DNA of 64,000 bases from DATGUP01 sp035301265 (GCA_035301265.1 DATGUP010000013.1:22483-86482), one strand, 5' to 3'; positions 33,975-42,618 are shown, counted from the stretch's first letter. The notes: generated by a model not told the origin, from the sequence alone. Made by a program: numbers and translations.

Positions 33975-34979
33975 TTGGAAAACGTGCTTGATATAAATGA
34001 CTTACACGTAACATTTTCGACGTATGGCGGAACGATTAAAGCCGTAAGAGGTGTCAGTTTTCGCATTCATAAAGGTGAAACATTGGCGCTTGTCGGGGAA
34101 TCCGGGTGCGGAAAAAGCGTTACAGCCAATGCCATCATGCGTCTGATTCCGGATCCGCCGGGCAAGATTGCTCGCGGAAAAATCATGTTCAATGGGATGG
34201 ATTTGGCGAGGCGAACCGAGCGAGAGATGCGCCGTATCCGTGGGGTCGATATTTCGATGATCTTCCAAGATCCGATGACGGCTTTGAACCCGACGCTTTC
34301 GATTGGAACACAACTACTGGAAGGTATTAAACACCATCGCAATCTGTCGACAAAGCAGGCGAAGCAAAAGGCGTTGGAGATGATGCATCTCGTCGGCATT
34401 CCTAATCCAGACGAACGTTTAAAGCACTACCCACATCAATTTAGCGGTGGCATGCGTCAGCGCATCGTGATCGCCATGGCGCTCATCTGTGAGCCACAGC
34501 TTCTGATTGCTGATGAGCCGACAACCGCTCTCGATGTCACGATCCAAGCGCAAATTCTTGATTTATTTGCGCACATCCAGAAAGAAACAGGTGTAGCCAT
34601 TATTCTCATCACCCACGATTTAGGCGTTGTTGCTCAAATTGCTGATCGGATCGCCGTTATGTATGCCGGTAAAATCATTGAAACAGGAACAAAACGAGAC
34701 ATTTTCTACAGGGCTGAACATCCGTATACAAAAGGTTTATTACATTCGGTGCCGCGCCTTGATCGCAAAGAGGAGCAACTCATCCCGATTGACGGGACAC
34801 CACCTGATTTATTCGCACCTCCACAAGGTTGTCCCTTTACAGCACGCTGTCCTTTTGCCATGGAGGTGTGTGATAAATTATATCCCGTTCATACAAGGCT
34901 ATCGGCGACCCACCGAGTGGACTGCTGGTTGCAGGATGAACGGGCGAAACAACTTCTGGCGCAAACAGCCGGAAAATAA
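33975..34979 (+). CDS. Peptide ABC transporter ATP-binding protein (OppD/DppD family)
   Basis: Cytosolic ATPase of the importer. It has 334 residues. Walker A GESGCGKSVTANAI lies near residue 41, the ABC signature FSGGMRQRIVIAMAL near residue 158, and Walker B LLIADEPTTALDVTIQ near residue 178. The C-terminal OppDF extension carries the cysteine pattern of this subfamily (QGCPFTARCPFAMEVC). The TTG at 33975 has AGGTGG 5 bases upstream; a GTG at 33966 abuts the previous stop. Confidence 0.94.
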   Translation: MENVLDINDLHVTFSTYGGTIKAVRGVSFRIHKGETLALVGESGCGKSVTANAIMRLIPDPPGKIARGKIMFNGMDLARRTEREMRRIRGVDISMIFQDPMTALNPTLSIGTQLLEGIKHHRNLSTKQAKQKALEMMHLVGIPNPDERLKHYPHQFSGGMRQRIVIAMALICEPQLLIADEPTTALDVTIQAQILDLFAHIQKETGVAIILITHDLGVVAQIADRIAVMYAGKIIETGTKRDIFYRAEHPYTKGLLHSVPRLDRKEEQLIPIDGTPPDLFAPPQGCPFTARCPFAMEVCDKLYPVHTRLSATHRVDCWLQDERAKQLLAQTAGK

Positions 34980-34991
34980 GGGGGAGAAACA

Positions 34992-36650
34992 ATGATGAAA
35001 AAGTGGTTTGGGATTGTGTTCGTCGTTTTGGCTGTTTCCTTTTTGGCGGCATGTACAGCCAATGAAAGTGCTGGTGAGGATGATGATGCAAATAACGAGG
35101 AAAGCGAGGACAATGCCGAGGTACAAGAAGAATCCGATGATATGGAAAAGGTCCTGTACATGAACAACGGAGAAGAGCCGTCATCATTCAACCCGCCTGT
35201 CGGTTTCGATTCGGTATCGTGGAATGCATTGAACAATTTGATGGAAGGGTTGACACGGCTCGGTGATGATCATACACCAGAGCCAGCGATGGCCGAGGAT
35301 TGGGATATTTCCGATGACGGGATAACATACACCTTCTACATTCGCGATGATGCCAACTGGTCGAATGAAGATCCAGTAACCGCTGATGATTTCGTCTATG
35401 CTTGGACGAAATTATTGGATCCAGAAACCGAATCACCTGCTTCATTTTTAGCTTTTTTAATTGAAAACGGCGAGGAATTTTATAATGGTGATGCATCTGC
35501 AGATGATCTTGGGTTGAAAGCTGTGGATGAAAAAACATTTGAAGTCGAGCTTAATGCGCCAGCGGGCTATTTCTTGCATGTCGTCACAAACCCTGCCTTT
35601 TTTCCCGTCAACAAAGCCGTCGCCGAAGATAACCCCGATTGGCATGCGGAAGCCGATTCATTTATCGGCAATGGGCCATTTGAGCTGGAATCCTGGGAGC
35701 ATGATGACGAGTTTGTCATGGTGAAAAATGATGCGTATTGGGATGCCGAGTCTGTTCATCTGGACAAAATTCATTGGGCTATGGTGAATGAAACAACGAC
35801 TGAATACCAGATGTTTGAAAATGGTGAGCTCGATATGTCGAGTATTCCAGCGGAAATGTCAGATGAATTGATCGATGATGCAAACACCGTGATTGAAGAT
35901 CAAGGTGGGCTTGAGTTTTACCGGTTTAACGTCATGGAAGAACCGTTTACAAACGAAAAGATCCGAAGGGCGCTTGCCTTTGCAGTTGATCGGGAGGAAA
36001 TGGCGGAATACGTTGTCAAAAACGGCGTTGAACCGGCGTTTGGCTTTGTGTCTCCCGGATTTCTCAACCCGTCGGATGAAGATTTTCGCGATGTGAATGG
36101 CGACTTGGTAACCTTTGATCCCGAGGCGGCAAAACAGTTGTTAGAAGAAGGAATGGAAGAAGAAGGTTATGAGGAGCTGCCGGAAATCACGCTTTCGTAC
36201 AATACAAGTGAAGACAACAAAGCCGTTGCTGAAGCGTTGCAAGGCATGTTTGCAGAAAATCTCGATGTTGAAGTATCGTTGGAGAATAAGGAATGGAACG
36301 TATTCTCCGAGGAGCAAATGGACTTGGAGCTGCAATTTTCCCGCAGTTCGTTCCTGTTTGATTACGCCGACCCGATCAATTTCTTGGAAAGTTTTATTAC
36401 CGATTCGTCGATGAATCGAACCGGCTGGGATAATGAAGAATATAACGATTTGATCGCCAAGGCTAAGACGGAAAGCGACGAGAACGCGCGCTGGGAATAC
36501 ATGTACGAAGCGGAAAAACTGCTGGCAGAAGAAATGCCCATCCTTCCGATTCGTTATTACAATCAGGTAGTTATTCAAAACCCGGATATCTCTGGCATTG
36601 TGCGTCACCCAGTTGGCTATATTGAATTGAAACATGCCGATAAAAACTGA
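34992..36650 (+). CDS. Peptide-binding lipoprotein (OppA/DppE family)
   Basis: Extracytoplasmic solute-binding protein that delivers peptides to the permeases. It has 552 residues with a lipoprotein signal peptide and lipobox LAAC near residue 20. A linker of about 35 residues after the Cys is extremely acidic. The SBP_bac_5 domain follows, with WSNEDPVTADDFVYAW near residue 120. The acidity is notable compared with typical OppA. It may bind oligopeptides or murein tripeptides; the adjacent LD-carboxypeptidase favours the latter. Confidence 0.94.
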   Translation: MMKKWFGIVFVVLAVSFLAACTANESAGEDDDANNEESEDNAEVQEESDDMEKVLYMNNGEEPSSFNPPVGFDSVSWNALNNLMEGLTRLGDDHTPEPAMAEDWDISDDGITYTFYIRDDANWSNEDPVTADDFVYAWTKLLDPETESPASFLAFLIENGEEFYNGDASADDLGLKAVDEKTFEVELNAPAGYFLHVVTNPAFFPVNKAVAEDNPDWHAEADSFIGNGPFELESWEHDDEFVMVKNDAYWDAESVHLDKIHWAMVNETTTEYQMFENGELDMSSIPAEMSDELIDDANTVIEDQGGLEFYRFNVMEEPFTNEKIRRALAFAVDREEMAEYVVKNGVEPAFGFVSPGFLNPSDEDFRDVNGDLVTFDPEAAKQLLEEGMEEEGYEELPEITLSYNTSEDNKAVAEALQGMFAENLDVEVSLENKEWNVFSEEQMDLELQFSRSSFLFDYADPINFLESFITDSSMNRTGWDNEEYNDLIAKAKTESDENARWEYMYEAEKLLAEEMPILPIRYYNQVVIQNPDISGIVRHPVGYIELKHADKN

Positions 36651-36662
36651 CGAGTAGACGAG

Positions 36663-36701
36663 GGCCCATTTACATGTAGGCGTATTTGGGCCGTTCTTTT
36701 T
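36663..36701 (+). terminator. Terminator after the peptide-binding protein gene
   Basis: GGCCCA (36663-36668) pairs with TGGGCC (36687-36692), followed by GTTCTTTTTT. It may limit expression of the two downstream genes relative to the binding protein. Confidence 0.7.
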
Positions 36702-36794
36702 TATCAAAAATGCAGAATTCTTATGATGGCTCCTTCGTTTTCTTATACGTTGTTGTGCGTATAACAATTGATGTTAAATAAAGGGATGAGCTCA

Positions 36795-37712
36795 ATGATA
36801 TATCCAAAGCGATTGAAGCGTGGGGATACTATCGGCCTCATTGCACCGGCCGGACCGGTGGATGTGGACCGTTTAAATCAAGCAGTCGCTTTTTATGAAA
36901 CCCTCGGGTTATGCGTCAAGCTCGGCCAGAATATTGATCGCGTTTACGGTTATTTGGCCGGAAGAGATACTGAGCGACTAGGCGATTTGCATGCGATGGT
37001 AGCCGACCCGACGGTCAAAGCGATTATGTTTGCCCGCGGCGGTTACGGCACAGGACGACTTGTATCCGATATCGATGAGGGATTGATACGCACCCATCCT
37101 AAAATTTTTTGGGGCTATAGCGATATCACTTATTTACATATAGCGATTCAAAAACGAACGGAATTGATCACTTTTCATGGGCCGATGGCTGTATCGGATG
37201 TTGCCAAAGCCACCTTTGATCCGCTGTCGGCACGATTGTTTTCCCAACTGTTTGCACCAAGTACACTCATCTATGGTGAACAGATTGCTCCACTTCATGT
37301 CTATGCTCATGGTGAGGCTAAAGGGCGGCTTGCCGGTGGGAATTTATCGCTTATTATCAGCACGCTCGGCACGCCGGATGAAATAGATACAGATGGAAAG
37401 CTCCTTCTTTTAGAAGATATTGGAGAAGAGCCCTACAAGATAGACGGCATGTTGAATCAACTCCAACGTTCTGGGAAATTAGCTGGGGCAGCTGGTATCG
37501 TGCTTGGTCATTTTACGCGCGCGCAACCGCACGTTAAGCCGTCGCTATTATTAAAGGAAGTGTTTAATGACTATTTCGCTCATCTTAACATCCCAGTCAT
37601 CGGCGGTTTTGAAATCGGGCATTCGCTGCCGAATCTTGCTGTTCCGCTTGGTGCTCGAGCTTATTTGTCCACAGATTCCAAACGGCTTGTCGTTGAACCT
37701 GGTGTCACTTAA
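36795..37712 (+). CDS. ykfA: S66 family LD-carboxypeptidase (LdcA/YkfA-like)
   Basis: Serine peptidase that removes the terminal D-Ala from murein tetrapeptides (L,D-carboxypeptidase), in the cytosol. It has 305 residues. Catalytic Ser is in IFWGYSDITYLHIA near residue 108, Glu in LLLEDIGEEPYKID near residue 205, and His in GFEIGHSLPNLAVPLG near residue 275. The motif MFARGGYGTGRL near residue 80 is typical. ATG at 36795 has an AAGGGATGAG site. MccF-like microcin immunity proteins share the fold; the transporter context favours murein recycling, as in B. subtilis dpp-ykfABCD. Confidence 0.9.
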   Translation: MIYPKRLKRGDTIGLIAPAGPVDVDRLNQAVAFYETLGLCVKLGQNIDRVYGYLAGRDTERLGDLHAMVADPTVKAIMFARGGYGTGRLVSDIDEGLIRTHPKIFWGYSDITYLHIAIQKRTELITFHGPMAVSDVAKATFDPLSARLFSQLFAPSTLIYGEQIAPLHVYAHGEAKGRLAGGNLSLIISTLGTPDEIDTDGKLLLLEDIGEEPYKIDGMLNQLQRSGKLAGAAGIVLGHFTRAQPHVKPSLLLKEVFNDYFAHLNIPVIGGFEIGHSLPNLAVPLGARAYLSTDSKRLVVEPGVT

Positions 37713-37782
37713 CGTCCATTGGCCGACTGTGCACTTTCATTCGTTATCTGTTAGTAATTGATGTCTTGAGAGGAGGAGGACT

Positions 37783-38787
37783 ATGAATGAAAACATATTA
37801 CAAGTAAAGGCGTTGACGAAGCATTTTGATATCGGGCGTGGGCAAAGATTGCAGGCGGTCAATCATGTAACATTCGATGTCCGTGTTGGAGAGACATTCG
37901 GACTTGTCGGTGAATCTGGCTGCGGTAAGTCAACGATCGGTCGCACGGTCATGGGCCTTTATGACAAAACTGATGGCGATGTATTTTACAATGGGCAAAA
38001 TGTCCATGACATGAGTGCTGAGGAAACATTTCAGTTCCGTCGCACGATGCAGATGATTTTTCAAGATCCGTATGCCTCACTCAATCCTCGTTCGACAGTA
38101 AAAGAAATCATCGCCGAACCGATGGAAGTTCATCGGATGTATACCGATAAAAAGGCACAGCTCAATCGTGTTTATCAGCTGCTTGAAGAAGTCGGTTTAA
38201 ACCGTGATCATGCCAATCGCTATCCCCATGAATTTAGTGGTGGCCAAAGGCAGCGGATCGGCATTGCTCGGGCCTTGGCGCTTGATCCTGAATTTATTAT
38301 TGCCGATGAGCCCATTTCCGCACTTGACGTTTCCGTCCAAGCCCAAGTAGTGAATTTATTGAAACGTCTACAACAGGACAAAGGATTAACGTTTTTGTTT
38401 ATCGCTCATGATTTGTCGATGGTGAAACATATTTCCGATCGGATAGGTGTCATGTATTTAGGAAATCTCGTTGAACTAACAAGCAGCGCACAGCTATACG
38501 ATAATCCGCTCCATCCATATACACAAGCGTTGTTGTCAGCCATCCCTATCCCCGATCCGGATGTTGAGGAAAAACGTGAGCGGATCATTCTCCAAGGCGA
38601 TTTGCCGAGCCCGATCAATCCGCCAAGCGGTTGCGTCTTTCGCACGCGTTGCCCGTTAGCTATGGAAGTTTGTGCTCAAGAAAAACCGGCTTGGCAAGAA
38701 ATCGAGCGACACCATTATGTCGCCTGCCATCTTTACAATAAGAAAACAATAAAAACAGAGCAGATGTTGAACATACATATAAGATAA
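37783..38787 (+). CDS. Peptide ABC transporter ATP-binding protein (OppF/YkfD family)
   Basis: Second ATPase of the importer. It has 334 residues. Walker A GESGCGKSTIGRTVMGL lies near residue 45, the signature FSGGQRQRIGIARAL near residue 150, and Walker B FIIADEPISALDVSVQ near residue 172. The OppDF C-terminal region has SGCVFRTRCPLAMEVC. It is separated from the other transporter genes by the S66 peptidase, as in the B. subtilis ykf arrangement. An AGGAGGAGG ribosome binding site is present. Confidence 0.95.
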   Translation: MNENILQVKALTKHFDIGRGQRLQAVNHVTFDVRVGETFGLVGESGCGKSTIGRTVMGLYDKTDGDVFYNGQNVHDMSAEETFQFRRTMQMIFQDPYASLNPRSTVKEIIAEPMEVHRMYTDKKAQLNRVYQLLEEVGLNRDHANRYPHEFSGGQRQRIGIARALALDPEFIIADEPISALDVSVQAQVVNLLKRLQQDKGLTFLFIAHDLSMVKHISDRIGVMYLGNLVELTSSAQLYDNPLHPYTQALLSAIPIPDPDVEEKRERIILQGDLPSPINPPSGCVFRTRCPLAMEVCAQEKPAWQEIERHHYVACHLYNKKTIKTEQMLNIHIR

Positions 38788-38896
38788 TGTCCTACATTTT
38801 TTCAGTTCTATTTTTTCCTCCCACTGTATAAAAGTAATAGTAGGGATGCTAGAATACAGCGAAAACTGTAGCAAATTTGATACAGGGAGGTAGTTT

Positions 38897-40039
38897 ATGT
38901 TTGGAAAAAAGTTTAACCAACGCTACAACACGATTCCCAAGATTCGGAAACAGAAAAAGAAAAATCGGTTCTATGTTTCGAAAAGTAAAATCGGCCAAAA
39001 ACGCATCTTGCACTCGAATAAACGCCCACCATGGCAATGGCCTGCCTTTTTGTTTGTTGCCATATTCGTCGCTGTTATTCTTGTCATCCCCGCGTTAATC
39101 GTTGTTCCGTTTATTCAAGATGATTCCGCAGAAAGCGTCACTGCTGAAACCGATCCGGTCTCTGTGGAATTGCAGGAAGGAGATTCTCCGTTTTCTGTTG
39201 CGGTCTTGCGGTCGCAAACAGACAAAATCGAGGATGTGCCGCTGGAAGAATATGTCTCAGGCGTGGTCGCGGCGGAGATGCCTGCTGATTTTGAAATCGA
39301 AGCGTTGAAGGCGCAAGCTCTCGCTGCCCGGACCTATATTGTGAATCATCTTCTTTATCAAGACGAATCAGGAGAAGATGATGTGACAGATACTGTTAGG
39401 CACCAAGTGTACAAAAATGAAGAAGAATTGCGCAAGCAGTGGGGGAGTGACTACACTTGGAAAATGCGCCGGATTAACGAAGCAGTCGCAGCCACCAAAG
39501 GGGAGATTCTCACTTATGACGATACGACGATTACACCGGCTTTTTTCTCAACGAGTAATGGCTATACCGAAAATGCCGCTGATTACTGGGAGAATGACTT
39601 ACCGTATTTAAAAAGCGTTGAAAGCCCGTGGGATGAATCCTCGCCGAAATTTCTCGATCAGCAAGTTGTCACATTAGAAGAGGTCGAGCAAGCTTTAGGC
39701 ATTTCTCTGCCTCGGGACGAATCGATCTCAGCTGATATAACTCGAACCGACAGCGACCGAGTGAAACAATTACAGCTGGCCGGTGAGACATTTTCCGGTC
39801 GGGATGTTAGGGAAAGCCTTGATCTACCATCGACCGATTTTACTATTGAACAAAAAGACCATCATTTGATTTTTACGACGAAAGGTTTTGGCCATGGTAT
39901 CGGCATGAGCCAGTACGGGGCAAACGGCATGGCTAAAGAAGGAAAAACATATCAGGAGATTGTCACGCATTATTATCAAGGAGTGGAAATTAGCGAGGTT
40001 GCTGATACCGCACCAACCCTTGTCGCACAGGAGGGCTAA
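38897..40039 (+). CDS. spoIID: Stage II sporulation protein D
   Basis: Lytic transglycosylase of the DMP complex (SpoIID-SpoIIM-SpoIIP), which remodels septal peptidoglycan during engulfment. It has 380 residues. A long basic cytoplasmic N-terminus (about 50 residues) precedes a membrane helix (about 51-73). The catalytic Glu is in GVVAAEMPADFEIEALKAQALAARTY near residue 125. The C-terminal GFGHGIGMSQYGANGMAKEG is the conserved SpoIID signature. The GGGAGG ribosome binding site precedes the ATG. A weak sigma-E -10-like sequence (AATACAGC at 38853-38860) lacks a good -35. Confidence 0.95.
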   Translation: MFGKKFNQRYNTIPKIRKQKKKNRFYVSKSKIGQKRILHSNKRPPWQWPAFLFVAIFVAVILVIPALIVVPFIQDDSAESVTAETDPVSVELQEGDSPFSVAVLRSQTDKIEDVPLEEYVSGVVAAEMPADFEIEALKAQALAARTYIVNHLLYQDESGEDDVTDTVRHQVYKNEEELRKQWGSDYTWKMRRINEAVAATKGEILTYDDTTITPAFFSTSNGYTENAADYWENDLPYLKSVESPWDESSPKFLDQQVVTLEEVEQALGISLPRDESISADITRTDSDRVKQLQLAGETFSGRDVRESLDLPSTDFTIEQKDHHLIFTTKGFGHGIGMSQYGANGMAKEGKTYQEIVTHYYQGVEISEVADTAPTLVAQEG

Positions 40040-40055
40040 AGCAGATATGTATGCA

Positions 40056-40085
40056 CCCGGGGTGTTCGCATCCCGGGATTTTTAG
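40056..40085 (+). terminator. Terminator of spoIID
   Basis: CCCGGG (40056-40061) pairs with CCCGGG (40072-40077), followed by ATTTTTA. Confidence 0.85.
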
Positions 40086-40167
40086 TTCTACACTTAGCGC
40101 AGGCTACTTAGCTTGCCCAGATTTTTGTTAAAAAATGCACAAAATCGTGAAAAATGCACCTCATCAT

Positions 40168-40197
40168 GTATAGATCTTATTTTTTCTGATCAGACTG
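40168..40197 (+). promoter_or_regulatory. Candidate sigma-F promoter of spoIIQ
   Basis: GTATA (40168-40172), a 15-base spacer, then GATCAGACTG (40188-40197), which matches the sigma-F -10 consensus GGnnAnAhTR at all defined positions except the second G. It ends 18 bases before the spoIIQ ATG, and spoIIQ is a sigma-F gene in B. subtilis. Confidence 0.65.
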
Positions 40198-40215
40198 GTT
40201 GATGAGGTGATAATA

Positions 40216-41052
40216 ATGAAAGAAGAACAAAACGGGACTCCGAAAAATAAATGGAGTCGCTTATTCCGCAAAAAGTGGTTTTTTCCGGCGGTATATTTAG
40301 TTGTCGCTACCCTTTTGCTGGTCGGGGTTGTATGGTATCAAAACTTGGATCATCAGATGCCCGATATGGCGGATGACCATGACGAGTTGACCGATACCTA
40401 CACGCCAAACCCGTTTGATGAGGAAGCCGAACCTGTTGTTGATCAGGATGAAGTCGTCAAAATGCCTGTCGAAGATCAGGAGCAAACAGAAATCGTAACT
40501 AAATTTTATGATTACAACGCAGATGAAGAAGACCAAAAAGACGCATTGGTCTTTCATAACAATCGCTACCATCAAAGTACAGGTATTGACATTGCAGCTG
40601 AAGACGGCGAACCTTTTGATGTCACAGCCAGCTTAAGTGGAACGGTCGAAGAGGTAAAAGAGGATCCGTTGCTTGGAAATGTTGTTACATTATCACATGG
40701 CAACGACGTGTTGACGTACTACGCAAGCCTCGATGACATTGCTGTAGAAACAGGCCAGGAAGTTGAACAAGGCGATACTCTTGGAAGTGCAGGCAAAAAT
40801 CTTTTCGGCAAGGATAATGGCAATCACGTCCACTTTGAAATCCGAAAAGAAGGGAAAGAATACAACCCGGAAACATTTTTCAACAAGCCGGTAAGCGACA
40901 TCGGTGCAGAATCGGACGAAGAGGCAACAGAAGAATCTGATGGTGGTGCTGATGATGAACAAGAAGAAGAGATGCCCGAAAATGATAGGTTAGAAGATGA
41001 AGATACCGACACGCCAGATGATGTTGAAGATGGTGAAACTGACGAAGATTAA
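40216..41052 (+). CDS. spoIIQ: Stage II sporulation protein Q (M23-domain)
   Basis: Forespore membrane protein that binds SpoIIIAH across the intermembrane space and supports engulfment. It has 278 residues: a basic cytoplasmic segment, a membrane helix (about 22-42), and an M23/LytM domain (about 105-215). Both halves of the M23 metal site seem present: H and D in HQSTGIDIA and the HxH in NHVHFEIRKEGKEYNPE. The first His is six residues before the Asp rather than the usual four. A tail of about 50 residues is almost entirely acidic. ATG at 40216 has AGGTGA at 6 bases. Confidence 0.92.
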   Translation: MKEEQNGTPKNKWSRLFRKKWFFPAVYLVVATLLLVGVVWYQNLDHQMPDMADDHDELTDTYTPNPFDEEAEPVVDQDEVVKMPVEDQEQTEIVTKFYDYNADEEDQKDALVFHNNRYHQSTGIDIAAEDGEPFDVTASLSGTVEEVKEDPLLGNVVTLSHGNDVLTYYASLDDIAVETGQEVEQGDTLGSAGKNLFGKDNGNHVHFEIRKEGKEYNPETFFNKPVSDIGAESDEEATEESDGGADDEQEEEMPENDRLEDEDTDTPDDVEDGETDED

Positions 41053-41077
41053 GCAAGAAGATAAATGTGAAATAGCT

Positions 41078-41109
41078 ACTCCAGTACATGTTGCTGGAGT
41101 TATTTTTTT
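41078..41109 (+). terminator. Terminator of spoIIQ
   Basis: ACTCCAG (41078-41084) pairs with CTGGAGT (41094-41100), followed by TATTTTTTT. Confidence 0.92.
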
Positions 41110-41260
41110 GTGCGATCGTTGTGCAAAAAGTGTCGAACGAAAAGGGGCTGATTTCTATTAAATCTATGTTATGATGTACTACGTAAAAGCCTTTTTCAGA
41201 AAATAAACAAACGAGTGAAAGCGATTATTTGATATAAAAATTTGAAAGGAGACGTCTGTC

Positions 41261-42283
41261 ATGGATTTTTCGAGACCCCATATAGGAACCCGTTCCATGC
41301 CTATTAAAAGTGGCATGTCTTTAGAGCATTTGTTGCGAATGCTTTCACAACAACATTCCGATGCATCGACGCGGGAGTTAATCCGAAAGTATTGCCTAGA
41401 GACAACCTCAGATGAGATGCAGAAAAAAGGGATGGAATTTCTATATATACACGGTTTTCTTTCCGATCTCGAGCAGCTGATTGAAAAAAATCGCACATCC
41501 GCTGATACGTCGAAGCAACAATGGGCAGTGGCTTACCGGCTTGTGATAGATTCCAGAAAGGAAAACATCCCGCCTATAGACATTTTAAGGCGCGCCCGTA
41601 ATATCAAAACGCATGAACCAGAGCTGAAGTGTGTCGTCGAGTTCGTCAAAAATACCGCTTACTTTCGACTCAATGATTACGGCAGTATGGGCAATTTTTT
41701 ACATAGATTGCAACAATTATTCGATCAGATTGATGACCGGCTGATCGTATCCTACTTTAAAATCCGGTTGTATCAAAATTTGTTTATCTATTATTGGATG
41801 CGAAATGAATTGATCATCGCCAGAAAATACGCTTTCCGCGCTTTGAACAAGACGCCGAATCCGATGACGAAAGTGAATATTCATATTAATCTCGGTTTGA
41901 CATACACGTTTGATACGTTTCATCAAGGGATGTATCACATGTCGGAAGCACTTAAATTGTCTCAAACCCACCGTTATGATGATCAGATTTATCGGATAAA
42001 GCATCGGAACATTCCTTTTTTAGCGGCCGTGTTCAAGCAAACTGAGAACATGACAACCGATGATAAAAGCGAACAAGCTCATTTAGCCATTGCACGAGGG
42101 GATTTGCCAAGAGCACGCGCCCTATTAGATGAGATTCCGATTGATTCACCGTTTCGTCTTTACTATTTAGGTTTAGCTCAACAAAACAGGGATATTCTTA
42201 CCCAAGCTTATAACCAGTTTATTGAAAAAAGAAGCGACTTTTTTTTCAGCCGTTTACCATTAAAAGCTTTAAGCAAACTGTAG
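41261..42283 (+). CDS. AimR-family peptide-receptor-like protein, chromosomal
   Basis: 340-residue all-helical protein of the AimR (arbitrium receptor) family, with TPR-like repeats. Segments matching the family as I recall it are LIRKYCLE near residue 40 (phage AimR: the YCL region), FYIRLYQNLFIYYW-like helix near residue 168, and most clearly the C-terminus: AHLAIARGDLPRARALLDE, FRLYYLGLAQQNRDILTQAY, then SDFFFSRLPLKAL. Phage AimR has about 50 more N-terminal residues carrying the DNA-binding helix-turn-helix. Here an in-frame TGA at 41243 rules out an extension, so the domain seems missing. AAAGGAG precedes the ATG. No phage genes are nearby. A 25-codon ORF and a terminator follow at once. 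Confidence 0.8.
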   Translation: MDFSRPHIGTRSMPIKSGMSLEHLLRMLSQQHSDASTRELIRKYCLETTSDEMQKKGMEFLYIHGFLSDLEQLIEKNRTSADTSKQQWAVAYRLVIDSRKENIPPIDILRRARNIKTHEPELKCVVEFVKNTAYFRLNDYGSMGNFLHRLQQLFDQIDDRLIVSYFKIRLYQNLFIYYWMRNELIIARKYAFRALNKTPNPMTKVNIHINLGLTYTFDTFHQGMYHMSEALKLSQTHRYDDQIYRIKHRNIPFLAAVFKQTENMTTDDKSEQAHLAIARGDLPRARALLDEIPIDSPFRLYYLGLAQQNRDILTQAYNQFIEKRSDFFFSRLPLKALSKL

Positions 42284-42335
42284 GAGCTGCAGCTACCTGA
42301 GCAGTCGTTTAACGTTTTTGAAAGGGGGGAGAATC

Positions 42336-42413
42336 ATGAGTCACTTCTTATTCAAACTTTTCTTCAGCTTTCCACAAGCTCAATTGGATCCAGAGCTCGG
42401 CGATATCGATTAA
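42336..42413 (+). CDS. 25-residue micropeptide, candidate signal for the AimR-like receptor
   Basis: ATG at 42336 with an exceptionally strong AAAGGGGGGAG ribosome binding site 6 bases upstream; TAA at 42411. The product begins MSHFLFKLFFSF (short hydrophobic, one Lys) and ends DPELGDID (acidic). It starts 52 bases after the receptor stop and is followed by a terminator, the layout of receptor-peptide pairs such as aimR-aimP or rap-phr. It is shorter than AimP (about 43 residues) and lacks a classical Sec signal, so export would need a short-peptide route. Its role as a ligand is inference. Confidence 0.65.
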   Translation: MSHFLFKLFFSFPQAQLDPELGDID

Positions 42414-42423
42414 CGAGCGATGA

Positions 42424-42457
42424 AAGAAGGCTGCTCGGTTATGGGCAGTCTTCTTTT
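42424..42457 (+). terminator. Terminator of the AimR-like/micropeptide unit
   Basis: AAGAAGGCTGC (42424-42434) pairs with GCAGTCTTCTT (42445-42455) with one mismatch, followed by TTG. It begins 10 bases after the micropeptide stop codon. Confidence 0.8.
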
Positions 42458-42618
42458 GTGCACATTCAAAACACGGCAAGAGCTCCCCTTCAGCCGCTGC
42501 TTTCGCGGTGTTACATATATCCATTAACCTCTCGCATTTGCATCGACCGTTGTTTTATTCACGATGTGTCCCTTCAATTAAATATAACCCGTCCTTATTC
42601 GCAAAAGTCTAAATTTAA

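Noticed and set aside
41261..42457. AimR-like gene as evidence of a prophage
   Set aside because: Neighbours on both sides are core sporulation and cell-shape genes; no integrase, repressor, terminase or attachment-site repeats were seen.
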